Shown here: positions 12,528 through 25,449 of the stretch, piece after piece | How the letters are laid out: every line of letters begins with the position of its first letter | How positions within the stretch are numbered: position 1 is the stretch's first letter | Assembly: GCA_022496805.1 (NCBI GenBank) | Contig: CM040092.1 | Coordinates: 18,680,113 to 18,744,112, forward strand | Origin: Pohlia nutans | Taxonomy: Eukaryota; Streptophyta; Bryopsida; Bryales; Mniaceae | DNA: 64,000 nt | Reading direction: 5' to 3' | Position numbers and translations under genes: made by a program | The notes under the pieces: generated by a model | What the model was told of the DNA's origin: nothing | Databases searched by the model: none | Seen by the model: only the letters and a program-made list of their open reading frames with translations

Positions 12528-13105
12528 TTAACACTTTAATGCCTAGAGCCCACTTTGAATTTGGTTAGTTTGCAAATATGCAATATAGAATGCAACCTAG
12601 AGGGATGTTTTGAACTTGATATATGAATAAAAGTTGTACATTTTGGATATTAGATTCTATCATTACAGTTAGATATATGATTGCTTTTACAAATAATTTT
12701 GTATAAAATTTGAAATGTGAAATGTGAAATTATTTTGTAATTCAATTACGAATAAGATATTCACAATCTACGGATGAAATTCATTATGATTGATTGAAAT
12801 GTAATACTCTAAGTGTAGTGATTTTCGGAGATTTTTTAGTTGCTTAATTTAATGATTTAAGTTATCTTATAGCACTTTTACAGTGTAATCTTGAATTTTT
12901 TTTTTTGAATTACTACAACATGAAATGAGGCATAAAAAAATCAGAAATCATTCCCGTTGTTATTGAATCACTTATGCATGAAGCTAACTTCCCATAGAAT
13001 CTAGAGTATATAGTCCACACTGCAAAAAGTTCATGACGGATGAGAAATTTCGGATTAAATCGGTACATTGTCCAAAAAACGGATGCTTAAGCAGTTAGGG
13101 ATTAA
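12528..13105. mobile_element. TTAA-bounded MITE, family B copy 2 (eroded ends)
   Basis: Left end TTAACACTTTAATGCC, right end GCAGTTAGGGATTAA. The interior matches the family B copies at 7788 and 57787. Both ends have point changes, so it is probably older. Confidence 0.65.
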
Positions 13106-13479
13106 GATGATTTTTTCTTACAAATAAAAATATATAAATTAAGTACAATTTTTTAGATAATTTCATTGATTTTGAATAGGCTTTAAATAGTTTGAAATGC
13201 AACTTTCAAGAACAATGTTCAATGTTATAATTTAGGAAACTATGATTATTAATTTTTAAAATCTATAATTTGATTTTTTAAAGGTTGTAGGGTATATGCC
13301 GGTGTTGTCGTGTTGAATGAAATACACATAAATAGAACAGGCCAATATTTTTGGAAATTGTAAGTAGTTTTGCTAAATTTCACATAGATTAATTTTCAAA
13401 ATTGCCAAAACACAGAATAATTACCAATATTTCACATCTTAATACCATTTGAGTAATTGAGTGTAAGGTATGAAGGAAG

Positions 13480-13770
13480 AATGAATTCGTCCTATGATCA
13501 AATTCATTCTAAGTCACTTCCAAATGATATGGGGTAAAAACTTCCAAGCCCATGTGAAGTCTCATTACATCATAGTTTTAAGTAGATTTTGGTGCACAAT
13601 TAAGCATAGGAAATGATCTTATTTTGAAATACTTTGAATTAAAAAAAATTAGAAAGCCAACACGTCTTCCATCTACAAAAAGAATTTCGTGGATTGGTTT
13701 TTTTTTAATGAGATGTGAACAAATTTTAGTAAGGTAGTGAAGAATATGCATGACTTGAATGAGGAATGAT
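13480..13770 (-). repeat. Family J repeat copy 1 with protein-like conservation
   Basis: The reverse strand aligns with 35570-35870. Both copies translate to related peptides in one frame: KYFKIRSF then NCAPK here, KHFKTRSF then KCAPK in the other. Both are broken. Probably a remnant of a transposon gene I cannot name. Confidence 0.5.
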
Positions 13771-13787
13771 TGTGTTGTGATCATACT

Positions 13788-13845
13788 ATGGAGACGGGGG
13801 ACGGGGGACATGACTATGGAGACATGACTATGGAGACGGGGATAT
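13788..13845. repeat. Short tandem repeat of ACTATGGAGACGGGG / ACATGACTATGGAGAC
   Basis: Three imperfect copies of the unit sit just upstream of the small open frame at 13892. Confidence 0.6.
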
Positions 13846-13891
13846 TGATTCCACTCCACGTCCGTTTCATTGGGCCCTACCGAACCGAGGT

Positions 13892-14197
13892 ATGACACTT
13901 GCAGCATACGGATTTTACTATGACGTTGATGGAGTCAGATACGAGCGTCGCGGGATTGAGGGACACTATATGTATGAGCAGGCGGCGTCCATCATGGAAG
14001 AAGCGTTGCCTGTGCACTTGGTATCATCTCCGATGATCAACGCCATGGTAGCTCAAGCTTTGGAGTATACAGATCCTGATACCCCTTCAGATGTTCGTGT
14101 GAGATTGGAGGAGCAGCATATAGCTAGTGAGGAGGGTCGGGACGACGGAGCACAGTCATCTGAGAGGATTCCGGAGACCCAGTTCCCATTCGAGTAG
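13892..14197 (+). CDS. Unrecognised small open reading frame (101 aa)
   Basis: An ATG-started frame of 101 codons with acidic, hydrophilic composition and no domain I recognise. The C-terminal half is rich in Glu, Asp, Gln and Arg. It sits next to transposon-derived repeat J and has no clear promoter, so it may be the tail of a transposon gene and not a host gene. An upstream exon is possible, since sequence just before 13892 is also less AT-rich than its surroundings. Confidence 0.25.
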   Translation: MTLAAYGFYYDVDGVRYERRGIEGHYMYEQAASIMEEALPVHLVSSPMINAMVAQALEYTDPDTPSDVRVRLEEQHIASEEGRDDGAQSSERIPETQFPFE

Positions 14198-16600
14198 TAG
14201 TTTTCTTTAGACTGTGTGGATTAGTACTATTAGTTGCACTTGAGATGGCCAACTTGTACTTCTCTATTATATGTAGTTATTATTTATATTTATATATATA
14301 TGCATATCTATATGTAGATGTGTACTTTATGTGGATATGTGGAGTAATGATGTCATTGTATGAAAACGCATTGCAAATTGTATGTGATTGTAATACATAG
14401 GAAATGAGGAAAGTATTGCTAAAAGATAGTAAAATGTTGAATATTTATTGCACGTTTGAAGGGGTTTTATGAAAAACAATTTGCAAATTTTAAAAAATGT
14501 ATGAAATTCACATATTTGGTATTGAAAATCCGTAAAACATTTGATTTAGTGCAATGCAGTGCAGTTTTTTTATTGAAAACAAAAATCACACGTTTTTTTT
14601 TAAAAAAAAATTGAATTTTGAATTTTTGGGCACAATAAGCCCACGAAATGACCGCACTTGGCCAAGTGCGTAATTAGCGAATTGTGTGTTGTTAGTAGAG
14701 GAACCTATACTCGTCTCTCATTTCTAGTCCAATCAGTTTGCTAACTTGGCATTCATAATCGATCACCAAACTACTACAACTAATGGTTGTGATAATTTGA
14801 TTGGGAACTCTCAAAGTTGAAACATGTGCTTGCATAGGTGATTAGAATTGGTCCCTAACAAGTTCTAGTGCTTCTACCTTTGAAGAGGAATACACTCGGT
14901 CTTATCTCCATAAAATGACACTCCATAATATGACGATATTATTGTTTTAGTAACACACTGTAGGTGACAAATCATTTATGTGACTAATCCATGCTTGTCA
15001 CCTTGACGGTAGGGTTTCCTAAACATATTATAATAGAGAGGGACAATTGTAAGTTAATATGATAGTTTTCCCTTTTTTGTGCCTTTTCCTTTTCCATGAT
15101 TTTCTCATTCGTGTGGATATGTCCAATGCTTAGGAGAGGAATAAGTTAATAAGATAGATTTCCCTCTCCCATGGTTTAAAAATAAATAAAAATACACCAT
15201 ATAGGCAATAGACAATGGTCCCTCCAGATTTAAATCGTTGTGATTGTGCCATGACATGGGTATCTATCTCCAAGAAGCTAGAAAATAAAACTCGTGGCTT
15301 CTTCTTGCCCATGGCTTCACCAGTCTCGTAAATACGCTTAAACCTTAGAAGAGGCTAAAATAAGTTCTCCTTTTTCCTCTTCCATGGTTTCCCCATTCTC
15401 GTAGATACGGCCAATACGCCCAACCTTAGAAGAGGAATAAATTAATAAAGTAGTTTTCCTTTTCCAATGACTTCCCTATTTCCATGGATAAGCTAAACAT
15501 GGAGTTGAAGTTGGGTAAAATGTATAGCAGTTGAAGAGTCACATTGTCAATAATTTTTGAAAAATCTATAAACAAAACTTCGAAAATTCATAACTTATTC
15601 ATATGGTATCTAAATAAAGTGAATTTTTAGTGCATTAGAACCTTTCAAAATGGGCACAAGACCCGCAATTTTTTCTTCTATTTAATAATAAGAGCCACAC
15701 TCAACTACATGAATGTGGAAACTACTATATCCGGCCGTCAGGATTGATAGGTCATGCCAAATTTATTTTTTGGAAAATTGCAACAAATACCAAATTCTAT
15801 GAATATTCTCCAAAATTTTATTTTCCACCATACAAAATATATATTTTTTCACCATACAGAATATATATTTTTTGAAAAAATAACCTCCTAAAGATTTGGG
15901 CTTTTCTTTTTTATAATTATATTTTCTGATCGCGGCTACCCACTACAGTACCTTACATGGAAATGTTACCCTGGAACATGCCCTTGTCGAACATTGACAA
16001 CTCAACAACCATGAACGATTTCGTACAACCATTAGGTCAATTGACATCTCCACTACTAAAAATCTTAGGCCACAGATTCATACAGCCTAAGTGTACTCAA
16101 AAACCCATTATGGATGTCCTTTCTCTATTTGGGGGCAGACTATTTATTATTAGTCTCGTCAAAGTTTTATATGTTCTTGTTAACAAATGAAACAAGGCAC
16201 CAAAAAATACATCATTTGGATATTGTATATGAAGGTAATGAAGATTCAAAGTTTTATTAATAAATGTCCTAAAATCAGCACTTGAACCAATGTATAAGCA
16301 ATCTACATTTTCCTGTCATAAGTTTTTTATTTATTTTTATTCTTTTATTTTTTTATTTTTTATTTATTTTTGAATAAATGAACGTTTATTCAATCGATAG
16401 AAGAACAAACACAGAACCAGAAGGGAAATTCCTGTCATAAGTTCAACATTGAATTGTTGAATGATGATTATTTTTGTATTTATTTTATTTTGGCATTCTT
16501 CTAGATACTTTTTTAAAGTACATACTAGAACAACATGTTTTGAAAGGCAATATCCAGAAATTTCAACTTTAAGTTTTTGAATTAATTGATACCGGACCAG
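14198..16600. other. Gene-free AT-rich stretch
   Basis: No open frame with a recognisable domain and no intact transposon ends were seen. There are short low-complexity T-rich runs (near 16325-16370) and a TA-rich run near 14280-14305. Confidence 0.5.
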
Positions 16601-16603
16601 CTT

Positions 16604-17215
16604 TTATCCCTGAAACGTCTGGCCTATGACCATGGAATCATGCTTTATTTGTCACACTCAATTTTGCCACTGTAAATAAGATAAGAATTCAATTTATATT
16701 TTTAGTAGATGAAGCCATGTGTTTATTACAAATCATGAAATTTTCATAAATTTTGATGAAAATTAGAAATTACTATGATTTTTTTGAAGTGATTTGAAAG
16801 AAAATTCATATCAATTACAAAATGTACTAAAAAAATCCGATTTTTTAACCAAAAAGGTGTAAATTAAAATGAAGAACATTTCAGTAAATGAAAATCATCC
16901 GTGCATCTAAATTCAGATTTTTTTTCCTACTCCATGGTAATACATGACAGACTTGTAATTTCAATAAAACACTCAATTTTCAGATTTTTCCAAAAATTCA
17001 AAGTGGCATAGAAACTAAATTTAGTAAGCTTCATTTTGTTAATTAAGCTCAAACTCAATAGAACTCATTTTCATGGCCTTAATTTAGTTTAAGTAGAAAA
17101 AACATAAAAATTCAAAATACACTATATAGTCAACCGTTTTTACTACTTTTTATGTAGTTGGGACCCCATGTAAAATCCAAAAATAGCTTGAATGATCTGG
17201 ATTTAACTTGAAATT
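16604..17215. mobile_element. Family D element copy 1, right end lost
   Basis: Begins TTATCCCTGAAACGTC and is collinear with the intact element at 54066-54797, sharing ATGACCATGGAATCA and ATTTTTAGTAGATGAAGCC. Its right end is replaced by a fragment resembling family E (about 17225-17352). Confidence 0.6.
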
Positions 17216-17357
17216 GAACCTCCTGTTTTATATAAGTGTTGAATAAGTCCTACATAGACTTCCTTTTATTCAAATTTATTATCTTTTAATGTTCTTCACT
17301 CATTCTATTGATTTTAAATTTGGTCCTATCACAATATGATTGATTGAATTTGTCAGT

Positions 17358-17904
17358 TTAACCCTTTAACGTCCCGATTCAACATTGTTTTCAAAGAAGC
17401 GCTATAAAATGCATGATGAAAACCAAAAATGGGGTTCATGGTCAAAGCAAAGTTGTAAATGTCAATGTGAAGATCACATCTGTGCGGTTGGATTTATTAT
17501 ATTTTTGTTTAATATTTTTAAATTAATTTTGCAAGGTTCTCTCTTGAAATTCAATTTAAAATCCAAAATTACCACAAAAAAATTTAAAAATATGGTAATG
17601 AAATTGAAATAACATGCACTACGAGATGGTATGATTTCCATTATTTGATTCTACTTATTTTGAAAAATCATAATTAAGGTCCCACTTTTTGAACTAAGAA
17701 TGAAACTTGACATAAACCAATTCTGTTGTTTTTCTAAAATCATAATAACCTTTTTTGAAGATCCAAACCGTACAAAGGATAGTCAACTTGCTCAAGAACT
17801 AAGAGAAATTTTGGTGGATGAAAACTGTCCGATTTGGATGAGAATCGAGCAGTTTCAATTTGTGCGTCGTCCACTATGTGGACGCTGGCGCGTTAAAGGG
17901 TTAA
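17358..17904. mobile_element. TTAA-bounded MITE, family A copy 2
   Basis: Left end TTAACCCTTTAACGTCCC, right end GCGTTAAAGGGTTAA. The interior matches the family A copies at 4954 (inverted) and 56948. Confidence 0.8.
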
Positions 17905-18051
17905 AACTATGGATCCTTGGTCTTTAAAGTGATAGAACACAACAATGGTCATTTTCTGTTTGGGTGTTATCTGGCTCAAGACAAGTTTAGGTTCTATCAG
18001 TTCCACAATCCCCAAATGTTCAGAGGGGTTTACATTGAGCGAGTTTGTATA

Positions 18052-18286
18052 TTAACCCCTAAAGGACCAAAAACCCAAATTGGGTTCCATGTTTTTTTAC
18101 AGTTTTGAGTAGGTCCTATTTGGACTTCCTCTTGTTCATATTTATTTGTTTTTGATCAACACATGCAATGATCTTCACTGATTCTATTGATATAAAATTT
18201 GGTCCCACCTGAATTATATTTTTCACAATATGATCAATTGAATTTGTCATTGAAAACCTGTAAATCCTTGGTCCTTCAGGGTTTAA
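18052..18286. mobile_element. TTAA-bounded MITE, family E
   Basis: Left end TTAACCCCTAAAGGACC, right end GGTCCTTCAGGGTTTAA. About 235 bp. Related copies form the outer arms of the palindrome at 33.3-34.4 kb. Confidence 0.7.
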
Positions 18287-18466
18287 GTCCATTGAGCAGG
18301 CTAAGCACTCACTCTTCTTGCCTGTGGTAAAATGATCAAAACAAGTACGACAACAACCACATCAGAACCATAAAAAAATCAGGTCCCATTTCATGTTCAT
18401 CAAATTATCATAATGGTCAAAATCAAGGTCATTGTGAAATGATGACTAAGCTGTGCACCCACGCTC

Positions 18467-18610
18467 ATAATCCTTCTACGTTGCGGTCCATGTGTTGTAA
18501 TCCTTCTGATGATGTGTGGTAGTCCTTCCTTCCAATGAAGTGTTGTGGTCCTTCCTTCCTTCTGATAAAGGTGATGCAATCCTTCCTTCTGATGATGTGT
18601 TGTAGTCGAT
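18467..18610. repeat. Imperfect minisatellite in the UGLYAH 3' flank
   Basis: Units of ATCCTTCTGATGATGTGTTG and TCCTTCCTTC repeat several times directly downstream of the UGLYAH stop codon, so they probably lie in its 3' untranslated region. Confidence 0.6.
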
Positions 18611-18625
18611 GTGCTGCCCATTACA

Positions 18626-21600
18626 TCAATAGGGATGTAGCAGCGGATCTCGGGCAGTGTCTTTATACAATATGTACCGTGACCTCGTCTTTCCTAAAGC
18701 TGCGTACCTGCATTTTCCATCCCAGCCATTATAAGAGTCAGCCAGGCAACCATGACATTCTTGAGTAGCAGCTTTTGAGAATAGTACCAGCTAAAGTATG
18801 TGCACCCATTATTGACTGTGTATGCAAAACCGTCACTATCATAATGGTCAAAATCAATGTCAAATATCATACTAGTATTTGACATTTTAAGGCATGTGTA
18901 GTTATGTCGAGCAAAGTCATATCAAATCAAAGAAAATAAAATGTAGCAAAATTAACACTTTGACATACTCTCCCACTAGTATCGGCACAAAAACAGGAAC
19001 CCCCATACCATATACAATTCATTCACTAAGTACTCCCTTTGTCCGGAAATAACTGTCCTATTTTATATTTTAAGAAGTTCAACTTAACCCCTAAACGTCA
19101 GAGCGTCCAGAAAGTGGACGACTAACAGATTCAAACCTTTCTCACGTTCTCATCAATGCTTGGATGAAACTCATCCAATTTTTTGGAGACTCTTCACCAA
19201 GTTGTTGTCCTATCTAACGGTTGGATTTAGTCATACTTGATTACATATTTTTCTAAAATTACAAATCTAGAAGTATGTCAAGTCGTTGACCAAGCCAAAA
19301 TTGCGTTGACTATAGTTCAAAAGTGGCCTTGCAAAAATGAGGTCATAGATTTAAGAAACACAAAAATTTCAAAAAATCACCATGTTTAAGAGTGTCTCAT
19401 TTCAAATTCATTCCAACAAATTTTACTCAAAAAATATTAATATTTTGTTTGTAATCGAATTTAGAAGGAATTTCTAATTTTAACTTTCAAATTTTATAAT
19501 TAAATATTGGTGATAGTATTGGTGAATCAAACCGTACGGATGGAATCTAAAATTCAAAATCTAGAACTTTCATTTGTATATCAATTCCAAAATATTCTTC
19601 TAAATAGTAGTTTATAGTGATTTTTCTCAAATTGTTGATTCCAGGGACACCCTGGTACGTTTAGGGGTTAATGTTGTTTTTGCCATCTCAGTTATTGATT
19701 GCCATCTCAGTTATTGAAAGGTGGACATGATGTCAATAACATTACCTCTTGAAGGAGTGGCTCTTTGTGGGAAAAAATTCATGATAAAACCCATTTGAAT
19801 TATGAAAAAGCCACAATTTTTGAATTGCAACTCATAAGATTTGAATTCATTTGAATTTTGAATATCTTATGAGTTACAATTCTGAAAATTCATGATAAAA
19901 CCCAATTGAAAATCTTATGAGTTGCAAAATGGTCCGCCCCGTGTGAAGTGGACAGGGCTCACGTTTGAAGTATAAAGCATAGGACAATTATTTCGGGACA
20001 AAAAATGCCAAAAACTAGGACATTTATTTCCGGACAGAGGGAGTAAATAAAATAGCAAAACGTTTTACTTCTTGATGAGTGTGATTCTCCGGCTGAGTCA
20101 GCAACTTTTATGGAGAACAAGAAAGATGCATGTCATACAGAATACATGAAATGACAGTCACAGGAGGAGCAACGAACAAAGAAATGATGATGGAGAGACT
20201 AGTACCATTGGGGAACAAACGGAGCCATCCAGATGACGTCTCCAGCTTGGACAGGGTACCTGCATGCACCACCTCATTCAGCGCCTTGACTCTCTAAGAA
20301 CAAATGCGGGTGTAAGGATAAAAACATCGATGAAGTACAGCAGTTCAAAGTCTCAAGTAGGAATTAAAATATACCACTTGTCAGCTAATCGGTAGATGCC
20401 ACGGCCTTCCAAAAGTAGCAGCCCGTGTTGGTTGTAATGAACCTCCTACAATACAAATCATTTATAAACATGTTATGAAGTGGGAACCTAGGATAGGCAG
20501 ACGTCTGTTTCATGTTTAGAATTTTAACGAAGGCTTGTAATGCTAATCAGGGAAAAAATTACCGAACCCAGATTGATCTAAAACAAAAGGGATCTGGATC
20601 TGCCATACCTTTACTTCCAAGTACTCCCCAGGCTGGAAATCCATGACCTGCGAAATGAAGCAACATCCGTGAGATTAGACTCAATGCTGAGTGCCAACGA
20701 AATTAAGCAAGAAAATCCCATGCATTTGAATCCTCAAACCATCTTCAAGTTGTCCACGTCCTCTAGCACATTTCATTAATCCTTAAAAGGTCCAGAGAGC
20801 CCTTTCCGACCAGTATTATACACCAACATTCCATTGTATTTGGCATAGTTCCACACCTCCTATGGGTTTAAGATCAAAAGTGAAGTTAAAATTCACATCA
20901 ACATGATTTTATTGAGCTACTGGGGTCTCAATTTGAAAATTTCTATTTACAACAAATGTCAAATATACGCCGACGTATATACTATCCCCCATCAGCCCTT
21001 TAAGGGTTAATTGAACATAAACGTACATGAATGTTGAAGTCGTAGGTGGGAGTCGCTGGCAGCAACTTCCGAAGATCAAAGACCTGCACACACAATCAAA
21101 TGGCTTGTTGCAGTTAATAGTCCTGTTCAAGAAATGCATAGCATAGTACAGTATCTAAAAACCTAGGGATGTGCCCATACAAGATGCTATACGCACCAAT
21201 TATGCTATGAGGGGTAGAGTATTTCCTATACATGATTTGACATTGACTTAAACCTCTAAGTGCCCAAATGGCCAAAAGTGGTTCCTTCCATAAATAAAGG
21301 ATTTGAAATAAATCATTTAGGAAGCGTCCAAGTAACAACATGAACCACTACAAAGAAGAAGATTTACTTTTTATAAGTTACCACAATCAACTATTAGCTT
21401 CCAAAGTGGACTTTCTATTTGTAGTTTGGGCATTTTGGAGTTAATATCACTATTTTGGTATCTATTTCAACTTCACAATTTTCTGCTCTGCACTTTCTAG
21501 CTCTTTTTCCTTCGGCAACTTGAACAGCCTACCTCGCCGGGTGTTTTTAAATTCTCTTGCTGGTCCGTTCGACCGGTGAACAGTTGAGGAGCTTCATCTC

Positions 21601-24600
21601 CGCCTTTCGAGTATCTGAGGGAATACCAGAGAGAAGGAATAATCATTAGAATATATCCAGACACCAGGTGGGAGACATTTCCCTTCAAGCCTAAGAATAT
21701 CCTCATTTCATAAAGAAACAAGTTAAAGTGGTACTAATGTAACCTCCAGCACTAACAAATACCTGCGCTCAAACACCACCAGTGTTGCAGCTCGACTTGT
21801 GGAAAGCATGTGTTTTGAACCAGGAGGAAAATATGCAAACTCGTCCACCTGTTGAATCATTAAGACAATTTTTAGATTGACATCGAATTAGTTTTATCAT
21901 GACTACAGTTTATTACTGGCATTCAATTAATGCGTGATGAATATTTCCAAAATACACAAGAAACCACAATAAGGTATGAACCTTTAAGGTAGCGGTGCCC
22001 TGAGGCACATCAGCAGTCAAAGTAGTTTCTCCTTTCACAACGAACACAAACCTGCATCCACCATACAAGTAGAAATGAGGACACCGCATTGGCACACTCA
22101 ATATACTTCAGAGGTTATAAATTTTCAGATGAAAATGCTGGCTAAGCAAACGGCCACAGCCCGTAAAGATTCCATTTGCAGGCGTTCAACTCAAAAACTT
22201 ACCTCTCAATGCCTGGTGGTGGTTCAGCAGAGGACGAGTTACCTGCAAAGGTGAATTGCCAAAGCTTTAAATGAAAGGAATTTGAGAACATTTTCTGGAA
22301 TTACCAAAGACTCATTCATGTCCAAATAAGATTTCAGTCAAGTAGTAAACGTAACTGATTCTTCAACACAAACATCCATGCATGAACCCAGTTTTGAGAT
22401 AGAATACAATCATTGTGCGGGAAACTCTGATCACCTGCCATGTTAGCCAGGTACATAGAGAAATGAGCACCCATTGCAGGGGTAATCAGGTATGCTGCCA
22501 ACGTGCTAACCCTGAAAAAATAGCAGTACAAAATGCCATCATTCCAAAAACCTAAGCTAAGCACGTTTCTCACATTAGGTTACTAAAATGACTGAATGAC
22601 CACTCTCAGAGGCCAAGACATAACTATTTGGAGCCCATGAGACTAGATGGCAAGCCATTAAAAAATAAATAGGCTAAGTGGTCTTGTCCATTTGACCATT
22701 TTGTGAATTGATAGTATTTGGAACACTTCACAAAATAGTCAAACAGACAAGACCAGAAAACAATCAAAAAGTGTTGTCATATAAGCATCCATGTCATTTT
22801 ATCATCCGTTCTTTCTCCATGGCCATCCTCAACTCTCCAATTTTTTACCTAGATTTCAAGGCTTGTCCAGGCAAATGTAAACCGACTCTGATAATGATGC
22901 CATGAGAATACATTGACATGTTAAGGTTTTTTCTTCTTCCGTCATTTGTGTTAAGAACTCCAGTCACTTTTACATGAAGAAAGAGAAGAGGAGGGAACTA
23001 CCAGCCAGGAAGAGGGCTGTAGACTTGGCTTTCCGGTGTAATGAGAGCATGGTCTCTCTCATAGACGCTTCTAGTGAATCCTGGCAGATCTGTTCATACA
23101 GGAAAAGAATCAGAAAATTATTTGCAAGCCCTAATTCGTTTTTGTTTTTCCGGTTCTGCAAAAGCATGCAGAAGAATGTAAATACGAGCAAATTAGATCT
23201 CTCTGCAATCAAAATATCCTCCTCAATAGATTGGGTTACTAGGAGAGTCCCTTGCTTCCCCAGTCATTCCAAATTTTTACGCTAACTCTGCGTCCCGACA
23301 GTCCACAAAAGCTTGGAGATTATTAGTGTCTTGTCTTGAAGATAAGAAACTAAACTTTTGAGGTTTACTGCCCATTTGGTTAAAAATCTAGAAAGAAAAA
23401 CCAACAAATGGAATCTCCCTTTCACCCAATCTAATGAGATCATACGGTTTTCCAACCACATAAATTGCATAAACGACTCTCCTTTCGGTCTAACGTCCAA
23501 CAACAGTGCAGGAAAAGTTAGGCCATAAAAGCTCAGTTGTAAAGGTATGTTCTCTCTTGGTATTGGGAGTGATATTAGTGAGCGTCTTAGGAATAAATGG
23601 AGGTACACTTTTGAACTAAATTCACTTGTTAAGATCATTCCCAACAAGTGTAAAAGTGACGTTCGGAGTACTCAAAGTGAGGGCGCTGACATTACTTCAG
23701 ATGTATCTGATGAATAATGCCATTAATAAGTTTTGTCAAGTTTTTTTTTAATTTTTTTTAATTTTTTTAATTTATAAATTTATAGCTCAATCAGGAATCT
23801 GAGGTACTATTGAACTTTAGGGATAACTCTGAGTTAATTTCAGGCAATACAAAGCTAAAATAGTAGCAGATGAGAGCGCACCTTGGAGATGAGATGCCGA
23901 CAGCGTAGGATCTGTCACTTTCGAATAGGGGTTATCGTTCTCCATAGAGAAACCCCCACAAGTTGAAGATGCCAACACTGTCACAAAAACGATGCAATCA
24001 GCAATTCCATCATCTGATGCACGACATGAAGATGAAACAATCATGAAAAAAGACAAATTCACCGGTCACGAGTGAACACCACCCCTTGAAATATACACCT
24101 CTGGTACATTCTCGCCATATACCATACACTGGGTGCTCACTCTACCCAAGAATAGACTCAACGTCATTTAACCCAATCGCTAATTCATCAAGACATTCAT
24201 AAAACAATTCACGTCCTCTGTTATGAGCCTAATCAACACTACAGAGAACGCTAATTCTAAATTGATGCTCCATTAACTGCCATAATCTTAGTCAACGCAG
24301 CAGCTCCGCTACTAAAGCACTCTTAGTGAAATAAAACAGAGCATTCGCAAACCTAAGTGTGATCAAACGCAAGCCGGCGTACAAGAACAGAAAGAATTTT
24401 GTAGTCTCGACACAAACTTCTAACTAGGGATTCAGAGACACAAGGGTACCGACGAGCTCAGTTTTTGCTGGAAAAAAGAAGCACGGTGACAGTACGGAAG
24501 AGCGAGAATTCAAATACAAATGCAAACCCATCAAGAAAAAGGTAGAGTACCATCTTCGCAGATGGGAGAAGCGGAGCACACGATGCGCAGGACGGCGGAG

Positions 24601-24647
24601 AATGTGAGAATCAGAAGATGTCCCCGTCTCGCCATCGCCATCGCCAT
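18626..24647 (-). CDS. (S)-ureidoglycine aminohydrolase, 13 exons, 312 aa
   Basis: Bicupin enzyme that releases ammonia from (S)-ureidoglycine to give (S)-ureidoglycolate in purine (ureide) breakdown; the plant enzyme is in the endoplasmic reticulum. Exons: 24647-24551, 23977-23882, 23089-23002, 22511-22435, 22242-22203, 22051-21982, 21848-21763, 21614-21533, 21083-21027, 20647-20609, 20445-20375, 20259-20206, 18707-18626. All introns are GT-AG and phases agree, totalling 313 codons. An N-terminal signal peptide starts at the first of three in-frame ATGs. Family landmarks: [57 protein letters not shown] and [22 protein letters not shown] and YPVQAGD keep the Glu, His, His and Gln known to bind manganese in the Arabidopsis enzyme. 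Intron 12 is 1.5 kb and holds nested transposons. UAH, the next enzyme of the pathway, starts 802 bp away on the other strand. Confidence 0.93.
19033..20043. mobile_element. Stowaway-like MITE (Tc1/mariner) in UGLYAH intron 12
   Basis: Left end CTCCCTTTGTCCGGAAATAA and right end TTATTTCCGGACAGAGGGAG are inverted repeats flanked by TA on both sides, as in Stowaway elements. A family C TTAA element is inserted inside it, which explains its 1-kb length. Confidence 0.8.
19084..19671. mobile_element. TTAA-bounded MITE, family C copy 2, nested in the Stowaway element
   Basis: Left end TTAACCCCTAAACGTCAG, right end TACGTTTAGGGGTTAA. Collinear with 8706-9290. The nesting shows it moved after the Stowaway element was in place. 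Confidence 0.85.
20776..21010. mobile_element. TTAA-bounded MITE in UGLYAH intron 9
   Basis: Left end TTAATCCTTAAAAGGTCC, right end CCCTTTAAGGGTTAA. About 235 bp. Its edge is 16 bp from the end of exon 9, beside the splice donor. Confidence 0.6.
21248..21444. mobile_element. Short TTAA-bounded MITE in UGLYAH intron 8
   Basis: Left end TTAAACCTCTAAGTGCCCAA, right end TTGGGCATTTTGGAGTTAA, about 197 bp with imperfect TIRs. Confidence 0.5.
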
Positions 24648-25449
24648 CGCCGAAGAAGAGCAACCCGTTTCTCACTGTCCGCCACAACCCAGTTATACAG
24701 AAGTCCAGACCCGGTCGCCACAGACTGTCCCTATGACCGTGTCCCGGACACTTGGAGATCCGGTTCCGGAAACGTGGGTCAGTTAATCCTCAATTCTCAT
24801 GGAAAATGTGTGGCTGGAAACTGAGAGTCTATGGGATTTGATTTGCTTCTCTGTCTGCTTCTGCTTGTGAATGCTGATGAATCAGTTGATGTGCTTCGTC
24901 GTACTTTGCGTAGACCAGATCGTTTCCGGTGAGAGGAGATGACTGATTGAACTCAGCAAAGACATTCCTACGACCAGGTACAGATGCTTCGTCACATGCA
25001 GACAGAAAAACACGAGTTCCATTATTGAGCTTAAACTGAACTTAGCTTAAGGTTAAGAGAATTTAGAATCGTCAGGTTACTGTTGCATTCGATTCTCGAC
25101 TGCATGATTAGTGCGGTCACAAATGAGTTCTGCATTGCTGTTCAGTTCTTCACGGGTCACATCTCACAAGTAAGTTAACCATGAAATTCCAGGTCATTGT
25201 GACAGGGCTTGTGACGAGGATGGCATCATGGGATAAGTTTTGGTGCTGCAATTTTCCAAGCATGGAATCTGCAGAGTTGCTTCGATTTGTGGGCCAGTCT
25301 GCAGAGTGTCGGAGATTACAGTATATTTTAGCATCTCGAAATTATGTCACCAACTTGTGCATTGAACTTGTTCCATGGCTGCAGAGAGATGAGATAATTT
25401 CAAGGCTCGAATTCGGTACCTGGTGTTGCCTTCCTTCCAGCGAGAAGAA
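24648..25449. promoter_or_regulatory. Shared divergent promoter region of UGLYAH and UAH
   Basis: The 802 bp between the two start codons hold no other gene and no recognisable repeat. I saw no strong TATA box for either gene. It is free of the transposons that crowd neighbouring DNA, as expected of a region kept for regulation. Co-regulation is an inference from layout and pathway. Confidence 0.6.

Noticed and set aside
18694..18885. Open frame spanning the last UGLYAH exon in another register
   Set aside because: The true exon is read in a different frame and matches the family's C-terminus ([11 protein letters not shown]).
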